Assembly (NCBI RefSeq): GCF_042186555.1
Contig: NC_133327.1
Location: 103,437,853-103,501,852 of the forward strand
Length of the DNA stretch: 64,000 nt
Reading direction: 5' to 3'
Source: Aquarana catesbeiana
Taxonomy: Eukaryota; Chordata; Amphibia; Anura; Ranidae
The notes under the pieces are model-generated. The model ran no database searches and had not been told where the DNA came from. It was given only the letters and a program-made list of their open reading frames with translations. The stretch's first letter is position 1; each line of letters begins with the position of its first letter. Positions 36,155 through 47,470 of the stretch are shown piece by piece. The position numbers and the translations under genes are program-made.

Positions 36155-36730
36155 GCATCAAACATTTTTTCTGCTTAAAACTCTGGTTCAGCCATATCTT
36201 GAGTCCAGTTCTGGTCATCAGTCCTCAAGCAGGATGTACTAGAACTGGAAAGAGCCCAGAGAAGGACGACAAAGCTAATAAGGGGGCTGGAGGACCTCAG
36301 TTACAAGGAAAGGCTACAAGCATTAAACTTATTCTCCCTGGAGAAGAGACACCTAAGAGGGGATATGATAGCGATATACAAATATCTTAATAGTGATTCC
36401 AGCATTGGGAGGAAACTATTCAATCTCGGGTCGCTCATGAAGATGGATGAAAAAAGGTTCAACCTTGAACTGTGTAAGGGGTTTTTTACTGTTAGAGCGG
36501 TAAGGATGTGGAACTCCCTTCCAATCGGTGATTGCAGCGAGAAATGTAGTTAATTTTAAAAAATCCTTAGATGGACATCTTATTAAACAAAATATTCAGG
36601 GATATGGGAAATGGTAGGGACATAATTCTTACACACACAACCACACAGGTTGAACTGGTTGAACTGATGTCTTTGTTTAACCTTAACAACTATATAAATG
36701 CTTCTCTGCTTAATGTGCAAGTGATGTTCT
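36155..36730 (+). pseudogene. LINE (non-LTR) retrotransposon 3' fragment
   Basis: The plus strand encodes the C-terminal part of a LINE polyprotein: an RRTTKLIRGLEDL-type helix, YKERLQALNLFSLEKRRLRG, DMIAIYKYLN and later RAVRMWNSLP. This segment follows the reverse transcriptase in jockey/CR1/L2-like LINEs. It is split between overlapping frames with a shift near 36370-36380 and a stop at 36551. Heavily 5'-truncated, as is typical of LINE copies. The exact clade is uncertain. Confidence 0.7.
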
Positions 36731-37539
36731 TTTTTTTTACAGTTTCTAAACGCTCCTGCCTCTAAACACCTGTAAACGTTTATGTGTGCCTGGACACATA
36801 GGTAATATAGAGGGGCGTTTAGAGGCGCCCTCACGGTTAGAGGGCTCTGGACTCCACATGGCTGTTGATTATGTCAGGACCTTAGAGTGCACAGGGGAGA
36901 AGATGCTACAGAAACCAATCTAGCAGCATAGAGGATCCGAGGATAAGGTAAATAAATCCTTTTTTCTATGCCCCTGGACCCAAACAAGAAATTTTTAAGT
37001 TTTCTGGATTTGGGCTTTAAATAATATAAAAGCAGAATTATTTTCTATTTTTCCATGAATGCCAAATACAGTTTTTTCTGTGTCATTGTAACAGCGGGTA
37101 AAATAACACAAGTTATCTGACAAACATTACTGGATAAATTGCTAGCTTCAAAAAGGAAAAGAAAGTCCATGAACTCTGATGTCCTCAATGCTGCTTGACA
37201 GTCAGGTCACGCTGGGCGTGTCACAGAAAAGGTTTTACTGTAAGATGTCACTTTTGTGCACTTATTGCTGATGTTCAAATAAGTGCACTATCAAAGGTTA
37301 GGGATTTACTAAAAACAACAAATTGAAGAGTCAGCCTAACTAAATCTTAGCTACATAAAGAAATTTTTTTTTCATAAATAAACATAATTTTATTTTCATC
37401 CCTTCCCATGACACAGATTGTTCACTGGCCCCTTTCCAATAGCAACTGTTTTCCCTATCTCACAAACAGAGACTGAAGACTGAATTCATAGCATGTTTCC
37501 ATTCTGACTTTTCATCCATGTGAAACCGGTCAGAAGGAG
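36731..37539. other. Unassigned region
   Basis: 36735-36845 may be the right end of the MITE started at 35896. 36846-37539 shows no gene or clear repeat. Confidence 0.35.
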
Positions 37540-37995
37540 AGTAGGGATGAGCTTGATGTTCGGGTCGAACATAAGTTTGACTCGAACATCGGGTGTTCGC
37601 CCGTTTGCAGAAGAGCGAGCATTATGAGGCGTTCATGGCAGATTAGAGTGCCGTGGGACGCCCCATAATGCACTGCGAGGGAGGGAGGGGATGATAAGGT
37701 CACTGACCCCAATTGGGTGCCTGAGAGAAGAGAGGAGGAGGCACAACTCCAACGAGGCAGGATGTCCTCTAGGGGGCAACTTAAAAACAGCCACCCTATT
37801 GCATCACACCGCAGAGCTCCGCAAGTGCAGGGCGCTGTTTAACAGGGGCGTGTAATTCAAATTTTTGATATAATATTTCAATGCAGGGCCCGTTCCTGCG
37901 CCCAACAAGAGTAACTGTGAGGGCTTACAGTGTTGTGGAACCACCACCAAAGGCCCAATTTCTCTGCCCCTGTTTAACAGGGGCATGTAATTAAA
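37540..37995. mobile_element. hAT-like non-autonomous element, partial
   Basis: Starts TAGGGATGAGCTTGATGTTC, identical to the end at 20695, and keeps the GACGCCCCATAATGCACTGCG block. It then jumps to sequence shared with 6958-7243 in inverse orientation. No right terminus seen. Confidence 0.65.
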
Positions 37996-39145
37996 ATTTG
38001 GAGCCGATGCGAGTGCCCGGCGGTTGCGATCACCGCCGGGCTCCCGTGATCACTCGGGGCACACGGAGAACCGGGATCTGTGTGTGTAAACACACAGTTT
38101 CCGGTTCTGAGGGGAGAAGAGACAGCGATCTATCTCTTCCCCTACACAGTCCACTACCCCCTTCAGTTAGAACACACACTAGGAAACACAATTAACCACT
38201 TGATCGCCCCCTAGTGTTGACCCCTTCCCTGCCAGTAACATTTTTATAGTAATCAATGCATTTTTATAGCACTGATCGCTGTATAAATGCCAATGGTCCC
38301 AAAAATGTGTCAAAATTGTCCAACGTGTCCACCATAATGTCGCAGAACAAAATATTACAGTGCACACATGCAAAAAAAAGACATTTACCTCCTGCAAGGC
38401 TTTGATTTAAAACACCTAGACATTTTCAAAAAACATTATCAAAAAATATGGGGATTTGATCACACCATATTGTTATATGGTGCTTAAGCCCACTTACTGC
38501 GACAAAGTACCCCATGATTAGTGGGTCCTACGCTATCCATAGATTGGGAGATCCTGCTTCTCTGAACCATGGGAGCCATACACTCCTCTATATGGGCTGC
38601 ACCATCTTTAATGCATCTTTTAGGGTGTGCCCCCCCAAATATCTTGTTTTTCGCCATAATGTCGCAGTCCCGATAAAAATCACAGCTCGCCACCATTACT
38701 AGTAACAAAAAAGTGAATAATAAAAATGCCATAAAACTATCCCCTATTATGTAGATTTTGTGCAAACCAATTAATATACCCTTATTGGGATTTTTTTTTA
38801 CCAAAAATATGTAGAAGAATACATATTGGCCTAAACTGAGGAAAAAAATAGTTTTTTTTATATATTTTTTGGGGGATATTTAGTATAGCAAAAAGTAAAA
38901 AATAATGCGTTTTTTTCAAAATTGTCGCTCTGTTTTTGTTTATAGCCCAAAAAATAAAAAATGCAGAGGCAATCAAATACCACCAAATAAAAGCTCTATT
39001 TGTGGGAAAAAAGGATGTCAATTTTGTTTGGGTGCAACGTCACACAACCACGCTACTGTCAGTTAACCCGACGCAGTGCCGAATCGCAAAAAAGTGCTCT
39101 GGTCAGGAAGGGGGTAAAATCTTCCGGGGCTGAAGCGGTTAAAAA
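37996..39145. repeat. Unclassified dispersed repeat
   Basis: GC-rich head (GATCACCGCCGGGCTCCCGT) followed by an AT-rich body with two related CCATAATGTCGCAG blocks (38332, 38656) and a tail ending GGGGCTGAAGCGGTTAA. It is probably interrupted at about 38395-38625. No protein frame. Confidence 0.45.
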
Positions 39146-41516
39146 TGAAGATAAAAATCTGGTAGTTTATTGTATAATAATATAAGTAGTAGTGATAATA
39201 ACAATAATAATATTAACAACATGTAACCAGGTATCAGCTTTTTTGTGATCTGCCTGTTGGCCCCTGTCTCCGCTGCTGAGTGCAGCAGTGGCAGGCGGCA
39301 TGTACAGTATCTGTGGGAGACTCGCTTCTTCCCCCTCCCTTCTTTTTCGAAACCCCCCCCCCCCCGGCACCCGTTCTCTCTTTTTCTGCTGCTGATGCAG
39401 GGCCACTAGGCAGCGAGGGGAGGACACTGGAGCCACAATGGACACTGGGGGATGTTGTTTTTGTGGAGGACTGCTGTCTTGTACAGGGATGGGTGCAAAA
39501 AACAACTTCCAAGAGACTCTAGGACACAAGGAGGAATGAGAGGGGATTTTTTTACTGTACTGCCGGGAAAGGTTAAAGGCTGTTTGGCACCTGGGGTTGC
39601 AAGAGAAAGGACCACTGCTGAGTGTGCCTGGCCCACTGGAAGTTGGGCTAGGAGGGATCTGATCCAGAGTCTATTGCAGCATGATATTGGTCACATCAGC
39701 AGCACCTGCATCATTGTCACCGAGGATCTGGAGCGTTCATTGACTATCCGCTCACACCACTGTTCACTGGAGACTTCAGGGAAAAACTAAGGGGGCCCCT
39801 TCTGCCAAAGACACCTATAACTGTACCCTGGAACTGGTGAGAGGGCCAGCCTCCCGTTACTGTCACTGCTGACAGAGACTGATTCACTGAGAGCAGGACA
39901 TCAAGTACACTCAGTACATACTGCATTTATATCAGACCTGTATTGCACCCCACCAACTCTATGCCATCTCTGTACTGAACTGTCACCATATCTGACACAC
40001 CTTTACCCAAGACCTATGCCTCCTGCATCAGTGCAAAGTACTATATACCTTAACCACATGCAGATTCACCAGGACTGTCTTTAAGTACACCAACACTTCT
40101 TAAAGGGCCCCAACAATATCCAGCAGAAAAAAAAAATCTTAAGGACTGCCCCAGACACTCAATCAAGACAAGAATCAATTTGTTTTATTGCAGGGTTTAT
40201 GTCCTAGCAAGGGGCCTGCTGATAGAAGGAAAGAGCAAAGTGAGAGAGAGAGAGAGGGATTAGCTTATTTGTTTGCCTATTGTTTAAAACACGCCAGTCG
40301 CTTCTTTACTGTTGATATATCATTATGTCTTCATATATATGTATTTACGTCTGGTGTTTAGTTCCTTATGTAGATTTCAAACCTATTCAATCCTTACAAT
40401 TTACTGTATATTTCTTCCAACATGCAGTCACAAAATTTGCTTTACATATTAATTTTCTGACATTAGAAAGGAATACAAATTGTATGGCCATAGCAGAGAT
40501 AAGACTTTGGTGCCTAGAGGTGCCAGCAAATACCTCCAAGGGTGCCCTAATGAACATATTTCAAAACTCCCCTAAAAAGATCAGAGCTAGATTGCCTCTC
40601 CCCAGCTCCTACACTTTCCCATCACCCAGTAGAGGAAGCCTAAAATGATTCAGGAGGCTGAAGGGGTGCGAACCTAGAATCTCAGATTATCATCCCACCT
40701 TATTGGTAAACGCAAACAGTCATTTTACTTTCAAAGTAGAGTAAACACAACACAGCTTTGTGCTCAGCAAGAAAAAAACAAACAAAAACAGCTTCTGTCA
40801 ACGAAAGAAAAAAAAAAAAAACAGTCCATAAATCTGGTGTAATGAAAATAGATGGCTAACCACCAGTACACCAATCCCATACCTGAATTTTTACGAACCT
40901 CCGAATTCTGGGTCCCTAATGAGTACTTACCAATCCAGAGAGTACTAAAAATGAGTCCTCACCTCTCCAACTATTCCAGAACTACCCACTCTGAGAACCC
41001 CTGAGTACTAACAATGTCTATTGAGTTCTCCCTTAAAAGACCACAACCTAAATAGCGGGGAAATATATTCCCTGTCCAGGACTCATGCCTGGCATCTTGT
41101 ACAATATATACAGTATATATAATGTGGTTGTCCTTATGGACTCTTCAGTAGATTTTTTTCCTCTCTGTGCAATATCACACACTTTTGGCTTTCTGTATGT
41201 TTCAGGAGTCCAAATATATGATTTCAGATTCTATTTCCACTGCAACATTTAATCAAGTATTGTATAAATGGTCTACCAGGCATATTCAATAAAGAAAATA
41301 GCAGTGTGCAAATTGCGTTAACCTATACCAACATGTCAGAATTCATTTTTCACTAATAGGTGTATGGAAACCATTACTGCTTGTATAGCTTTATTTGGTC
41401 CTACTGCTATTTTCAATAGGGTTTTTTTAAGAATGGAGCTTTGAAATGTTTTCTACTTAAGCTATAATTATATCGGTGAGGGAGTCTCTGTAAGGTGCCA
41501 CATCCGAATTGACTAA
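39146..41516. other. Unassigned region, no recognised gene
   Basis: 39235-39960 is GC-balanced and has several modest open frames without recognisable domains. It could be an old repeat or a host non-coding exon; nothing decides this. 39960-41516 is AT-rich with an A-run at 40809-40821. No repeat borders seen. Confidence 0.35.
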
Positions 41517-42572
41517 ACAAAGAAAGGGTATCCCCTAAATGGACTTTTAAGGCACTGAAATAGTTTAAAGAAAAAGCATATTTTATTAAACATAGTATAC
41601 ACAATAAAGATAAAATGTATTGGAATGGTTACAGTTACTGTGTACAAGGTACAAAATCACCACAACGATTGACAGTAAATTTCTTGTAGTTCAACCGACA
41701 CATTTCAGAGTATCTATGTCTCCTCATATATATTGATGACTGTTTGTTATGCATTTATTATCTTTTAGTTGACATCTACTACATAGTGTGTCATATCAAC
41801 TTTTCAACAAACTTATTGTTCCCACACAAACAGGTAGGACATATATTTAGATATTGTCTCTATACACCTATAATATTTTTGCATATATTCTTCTTATACA
41901 CTTTGAAGTAACGAACACATAAAAAATAATAAAAAATTAAAAAATAAAGATACAAATGAAAAAAGAAATGTAAGGTAGTCCAACTAAGATCACTTTTAAT
42001 CATCCTCGTTTACAGGGCTACGCCTTCCTTTGGCTTCAGTATTGTCAGGCGTCCCACTCCCCCAGGTTAGCCTGGCCACATTCAGTTCCTATTTGATGTG
42101 ATACCATCATATGCTCTGAAGATCAGCCATTTGAAAAGGAAAGATTTTTGGAGACACGGTCCCACTCATATTTCTTGTTTTTACTAAACTTTATCGGATG
42201 TTTCAATTACAATATCTCCACAAAATATGTAAGTGTACATATTTTCTTGATAGTAACATATATGCTGCTAAGAATCTTATATTCCCATATATCCTGTGTT
42301 TAACTCTGTTTTATTACTACATTGTAGATATATGATTGACCATTTTATAGACCTCCCTGAAGAAGGAGACATAGATACTCTGAAACGCATCAGGTAAACT
42401 ACGAGAAATTTACTGTCAATCGTTGTGGTGATTTTGTACCTTGTACACAGTAACTGTAACCATTCCAATACATTTTATCTTTATTGTGTTTACTATGTTT
42501 AATAAAATATGCTTTTTCTATAAACTATTTCGGTGCCTTAAAAGTCCATTTAGGGGATACCCTTTCTTTGTT
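41517..42572. repeat. 1-kb inverted repeat with ribozyme-like ends
   Basis: 41517-41733 and 42345-42572 are inverted copies: AAAGGGTATCCCCTAAATGG against CCATTTAGGGGATACCCTTT on the outside, and GGAGACATAGATACTCTGAA on the inside of both. AATAAA-like signals lie in the arms. The inner ends carry hammerhead-like cores. The layout recalls head-to-head Penelope terminal repeats, though no Penelope protein is present in the 610-bp centre. Confidence 0.7.
42350..42400 (+). ncRNA. Hammerhead-like motif, right arm
   Basis: CTGAAGA core intact (42357-42363), short stem II (GGAG 42365-42368 with CTCT 42378-42381), GAAA (42382-42385), CGCA, TC. Stem I is weak (CC/GG). The inverse copy at 41697-41733 keeps GAAATGTGTC but has ATGAGGA in place of the core. 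Confidence 0.45.
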
Positions 42573-43009
42573 CTACTTAAGCTGGCCATACACTAACCAG
42601 AATCTGGCCAAATTTTGTGTGGCCATTCCTGCTCAACAGAAGTCGATTGTTTGTTCAAATTCTATTGCAGGGACTTGTTAAAAACTTTTGCTGATCAGCG
42701 GCTGCAGCCATTGATCAGTATATTCTGATAGCAGCGTGTCCCACCGATCATAATACAATGTCTCAGCTGGGGGATACCTCCATCCATCTAATTTGTGTGG
42801 ATACAGGAATCGTTTCGTTCTTTTTTTTAAGTTCAGCCCCTGTGCCTGAACTAAAAAAAAAACACAAAACCACCTTCAGCCAAATTTAGGCTCCATTCGC
42901 ACTTGTACAAATCCAAAGTTTTGTGACTAATCAATATTTGCAGATAAGACACACGTTAACGGCCTAATTTGAGACAACGAAGGTAGAATGGTGTAAGGCC
43001 CCCTTTTTA
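42573..43009. other. Unassigned region, partial MITE
   Basis: Text such as AAGCTGGCCATACACTAACC resembles the end of a Harbinger-like MITE; the partner end is not found. Confidence 0.35.
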
Positions 43010-43835
43010 AAAATGTTAGTGAATGTCACCTCCTCCAAAGGGATAATATCAAAATTGTATACTAATATACATTTAGCAGCAATAGAAAAAGATCTGGTAC
43101 TTTCTTGTAGGGCAAAATGGGAAGATGATGACGACCAATGGGATAGTATTTTAAAATCAGTAGAATTAATATCTTTAGCCCCGGCACAAAAATTAACACA
43201 AATTTTTATTATTTATAGAACATATTATACGCCAAGAAAGCATTTTTTGTTTGGAAGACGTCCAGAGCCATCATGTCCTACATGTGGAGCTCTAGATGGA
43301 AATCTTATACATATGCTCTGGAGGTGTTTCAAGCTTCATAGGTATTGGGGAAAGGTTGTGGATACAGTAAAATCAATATTTAAAGTAGAATTCCAGATGG
43401 AGCCTAAGGTATGTGTATTGGGATATATGGAACATCAAAGAGCATCTGCCCTGACGCAACTAGCAATAAAGAGATGTCTTTTTCAGGCTAGAAAATGAAT
43501 TGCTAGGAGGTGGTTGTCTCCTTTATACCCTACCCATGAAGAGTGGAAGAGGGAGATTAACAACACCATAATAAGGGAAAAGTCAGAATATGTGAGGAGG
43601 GGATGTATATATAAATTTGATAAGATATGGAAATCATGGAATGTTGGAAGAGGAAAGGAAGATGGAAAAGGAAAAATAAGTTGTAGTTTAAAATGCCTGT
43701 GTTGGGGGGGGGGGGGGGGTAGAGTGGTAAATAATGTTTAAAATGGTGTAATATTATGCTGTTATACTGATCCTGTATAGGATGACATAAAATAAGAAAA
43801 AATGTTAAATTAATAAAAAGGACTTGATATAAAGA
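43010..43835 (+). pseudogene. L1-type LINE ORF2, C-terminal fragment
   Basis: Plus-strand frame from 43013: ISKLYTNIHL, then KWEDDDDQWDSIL, the IIYRTYYTPRKHF segment and a zinc-type motif CPTCGALDGNLIHMLWRCFK-x-HRYW, which is characteristic of the L1 ORF2 C-terminus (C-x2-C...H...C). A TGA at 43496 is followed by more of the frame (RRWLSPLYPTHEEWKREIN) to about 43630. The tail ends with AATTAATAAAAAGG near 43815. It is 5'-truncated, and a long G-run at 43705-43720 interrupts the 3' region. Confidence 0.8.
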
Positions 43836-44227
43836 AAAAGATGTGTGACTTTGGAGTGCGACTTTGACACAACTTTGGATGGGTGCGATTGGGATGTGAT
43901 TTTGGCTTTGACCAATGATAATGGACATCTGTTGCACACTGTCACATGCCTCCATTCTACATTTGTGTTCCACTAGTTCATCAGTATTTTTACTTTTTTT
44001 CTATATATAGTTTTCTCCCTGTGGAGACACGATAGCATACATCTCCTATATATGTTTTTTTTTTGTTTTTGTTTTTAATTTCCCCCTTTTCTCTGGGTGT
44101 GTTTCTATTAGCAACCACTTAATATATATCACTCAGGTATTTACTATATTTATGATAATAATCATGCACACATATAATTTTACAGAACCTTCCCTGAGAT
44201 TGTTAGTCATGTCACTGTTGTCTAAAC
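43836..44227. other. Unassigned region, MITE-like fragment
   Basis: 43845-43920 has GTGCGACTTTGACAC and related text like that at 51725-51860, probably pieces of one MITE family. Confidence 0.35.
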
Positions 44228-44680
44228 CAGTGGTTCTCAGCTCCTGTCCTCAGGACCCACTAAGAGCCGGTTCACACTAAGACGACTTGTCAGGCGACTT
44301 AGCCGCCTGACAAGTCGCGTCCCGTTCTGTACAATGGAACTGTTCTAATAGGAGCGACGTAAGTCGCTCCGACTTAGAAAAAGGTTCCTGTACTACTTTG
44401 GGGGCGACTTGAGGCGACTTGCATTGACTTCTATATAGAAGTCATTTTGTAAGTCGCCGCTGCTGTCGTGTGCAGGTCGCTTGAGGCAGTTGCGCTGCAA
44501 GTCGTGCTGCCTCGGTGTGAACCGGCTCTAACAGGCCAGGTTTGCAAGATAACTGAAATACATCACAGGTGATATCATTTGCTGCTCAGTGATTGCAGTA
44601 TTCTAGTTTACATCTCCCCAAGGTAACACTTAAAATCTGGCCTGTTAGTGGGTCCTGAGGACTGGAGTTGAGAACCACTG
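44228..44680. mobile_element. hAT MITE with perfect 8-bp TSD
   Basis: Ends CAGTGGTTCTCAGCTCCTGT and the inverse ACTGGAGTTGAGAACCACTG. Flanked by GTCTAAAC on both sides (44220-44227, 44681-44688). Interrupted by another MITE at 44264-44528. Confidence 0.93.
44264..44528. mobile_element. Harbinger-like MITE nested in a hAT MITE
   Basis: Ends GAGCCGGTTCACACTAAGAC and the inverse GTGTGAACCGGCTC, with TAA duplicated at 44261-44263 and 44529-44531. The body repeats GACTTG-type text. Removing it restores a contiguous host MITE (GACCCAC | TAA | CAGGCC, matched by GGCCTGTTAGTGGGTC at the other end). Confidence 0.92.
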
Positions 44681-44937
44681 GTCTAAACAATGTAGACTCG
44701 TATCTTCTGTGAGGCCCTCTTATATGTGCCTTGGTGTCCACGGTTAATGTTTCCACAGTTCCCGGTGCAGACGCCCCCAGGCTGCCCTCGTTCTGAAATA
44801 TCATGTGTTAAACTAAGAGCTGATTGTGAGTATAGCAGGGAAGGTCATCTCTCCTTTTGGGTGAGCTTTCTTTCTCTGCCATTTACCTTATCACTATATT
44901 GTTTTTTATGCATGTATTTTTCACAGCTACGCATCAT

Positions 44938-44997
44938 GCATCTTGCTCCTGAAGAAGTGGAGCGAACTCCACAAAATGCGTCGAGCCTATAGGATGC
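44938..44997 (+). ncRNA. Hammerhead-ribozyme candidate
   Basis: In order: GCATC (44938-44942), TT, GCTC (44945-44948), CTGAAGA core (44949-44955), stem II GTGGAG (44957-44962) / CTCCAC (44967-44972) with a CGAA loop, AAAA (44973-44976; consensus GAAA), TGCG, TC (cleavage after 44982), GAGC (44983-44986), CTATAG, GATGC (44993-44997). Stem I pairs GCTC with GAGC and GCATC with GATGC around an internal loop, as in type I hammerheads. The single G-to-A change at a core position would probably weaken or abolish cleavage. Confidence 0.68.
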
Positions 44998-45085
44998 CAT
45001 CATGCGTTATATGTTTGAATTTTTAATATATTAATTTGTTAGCAATTATGAATTATCAACATACTGTTTTTTGATGCAACCAGCT

Positions 45086-46080
45086 TGTCACGTACCTGGT
45101 AGGTTTTGAGCCTGAAGTGCAGAGAAAGACCTCCCTTACAGCTCCCACTCCCGTTCCCCTGGAATGGAGACAGAGGGCACAGGAGTGAGGAGTGGTATGG
45201 GTGCCTGGCAGGATCAACAGTCATCAGAAGTTCAGGAGTGGTGGCACCCTCTGGAACCAGAAGCTGAAGAGGAGACTGGAGACTGGAATGCAGAAAGGAC
45301 CAGGAACCACAGCAGGTAAGTAGGCAGGAACTGAAGTGCTTGACAGGAACCAGGAACAAGCAGTAGGTAGCAGACTGGAACGCTGGACTGGAACCAGGAA
45401 CAAGCAGTAGGTAGCAGACTGGAACGCTGGACTGGAACCAGGAACAAGCAGTAGGTAGCAGACTGGAACGCTGGGCTGGAACCAGGAACAAGCAGTAGGT
45501 AGCAGACTGGAACGCTGGGCTGGAACCAGGAACAAGCAGTAGGTAGCAGACTGGAAAGCTGGACTGGAACCAGGAACAAGCAGCAGGTAACAGACTGGAT
45601 ACTGGAGCGCTGGACTGGAACCAGGAACAAGCAGCAGGTAACAGACTGGATACTGGAGCGCTGGACTGGAACCAGGAACAAGCAGCAGGTAACAGACTGG
45701 ATACTGGTATGAGGCAGAGGAATGGTCAAACAAGCCGGTGGTCGGTATTGGGCGGACAGCAGAGGTACCAGGGATAACACAGGAGAATGGTCAGGCAAGC
45801 CAAGGGGGTCCGGTGCAGGCGGATAGCAGGATGGTCTAACAGGAAGCTGGGTCAGATAACAGAGTAAACAGATCAGATCAGGTTTAGGCACATAGAACGC
45901 TGTAGAGCAGACAGCGGGGATTGAGTGTGACAAGCCGGTTTAAATAGCCCGCCTGACACCAGCGGGAGTGCGTGCGCCCGTGCGTGACAGCACCCGTGAA
46001 CGCGTGCTCATGCGCGTTAGAGCCCGTGGCTGTGTTCCCGTGCGCCTGGAGCGCCGATTACTGGCAGGATCTTCATGACA
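45086..46080 (-). repeat. Gypsy-2 3' LTR
   Basis: 995 bp, near-identical by eye to the other LTR. It contains eight tandem units (45350-45705) with the core GGAACCAGGAACAAGCAG: five 44-bp units and three longer (about 51-bp) units. TATTTAAA box at 45946-45939. A G-rich polypurine tract, CCTTGGGGGGGGCAA in the sense direction, lies just outside at 46081-46095. Confidence 0.95.
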
Positions 46081-47470
46081 TTGCCCCCCCCAAGGAGCAG
46101 CCTCCGGATGCCCCTTTGGAGAAATTTCTCTGGATGGGACCTTTTAAAAGATTGCAACAGGTGTTCAGCATGAATATTGTCCTCAGGTTCCCAAGAATTT
46201 TCTTCGGGACCAAACCCCCTCCATTTTATCAGAAATTGATTTTGGTTACCTCTCTTCCTATGGTCCATGATAGCTTCCACCTCGAATTCCTCCTCCCCAT
46301 CTACCAAAATTGGATCAGGAGGATCCGTACTTCAGCCTGGAAATGGATTCGTAATAGAGGGTCTGAGCAGAGACACATGAAATACTGGGTGAACCTTTAA
46401 TAAATCAGGGAGTTCAAGTTCATATGCCACCTCATTAATTCTCCGCTTGACAGGGAATGGTCCAAGAAACTTGGGACCCAACTTCCTTGAGGGGCAGGCC
46501 AGCCTGAGGTTTATTGTAGATAACCATACCTGGTCCCCGGGTGAAAGTAATAGCTCACCTCGCCTCTTTTTATCGAAGATTGACTTATTGTACTCCTGGG
46601 TCCTGGTCATGGTCTCCTGCAAAACTTGGTTATTGGAGGTAAAGAAATTCAATTTTTCCTGAACTGCGGGTACTGTACACTCTGGAAGAGAATTAGGCAA
46701 AAATGAAGGGTGGAAACCGTAATTTGCAAAAAATGGAGTCTGTTTGATAGCGGAATGAATAGAATTGTTGTAGGCGAATTCAGCCAATGGGAGCACAGAA
46801 ATCCAGTCATCTTGGGCAAAAGAAGAAAAACAGCTTAAATATTATTCAAGAGTTTGGTTTGTTCTCTCTGTTTGCCCATTCGTCTGGGGATGATAAGCAG
46901 ATGAAAATGAAAGCTCAGTGTTCAGTGTCTTGCATAGAGACCTCCAGAATCGGGAGGTAAACTGTACCCCCCGATCTGAAACAATATTGACCGGTACCCC
47001 ATGGAGCCTGATGACTTCCTTAATGAATGCCTGTGCCGTTTCTGTAGCTGAGGGAGTGCCCTTCATTGGGACAAAGTGGGCCATCTTTGACAGCCGGTCC
47101 ACTATGACAAAAATCGTGGTGAAGCCCCTGGCCGGAGGTAATTCAACAATAAAGTCTATAGAAAGCATTTTCCATGGCCTATCTGGGACAGGAACGGTTT
47201 CAGCAATCCCCATGCCTTGGTTCTGTACCCCTTGTTCCTAATACAGGTGGTACAGGATTCTACAAATTTCTTACAATCCTCACGTAACTGAGGCCACCAG
47301 AAGGTACGCTGTACCAGATCAGTGGTCTTAGCTACGCCAAAATGCCCGGCCAGTGCATGGTCATGACAGAGTTCCAGTACTGGAACTCGTAGCGTTTCAG
47401 GTATAAAAATCCTACTCTCGTCCTTAACTTGGAGTTCTGGCCCAACGGAAGATCCCAATTCCGTGGAAGC
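46017..47470 (-). pseudogene. Gypsy-2 integrase and chromodomain region
   Basis: Continues the polyprotein after an in-frame stop near 47469. Integrase zinc part: LCHDHALAGHFGV and later SCTTCIRNKG (HHCC). Catalytic core: LSIDFIVELP (Asp), IVSDRGVQF (Asp), NGQTERTNQ (Glu), all present. A GPF-type motif (LGPKFLGPFP) lies near 46430-46470. Then a chromodomain at about 46286-46146 (FEVEAIMDHR, FLIKWRGFGPEENSWEPEDN), the module chromoviruses use to target chromatin. Breaks: frameshift near 47200, TAA near 46843, TGA at 46332. The frame runs past the polypurine tract and ends inside the 3' LTR at 46017. Confidence 0.92.

Noticed and set aside
39234..39530. Possible host exon
   Set aside because: Several overlapping modest frames on both strands, no domain, no convincing splice or start context; left unassigned.
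45232..45933. 233-codon open frame with repeated CCLFLVP-type peptide
   Set aside because: It lies entirely in the Gypsy-2 LTR tandem units and has an equivalent in the other LTR; an LTR artefact.
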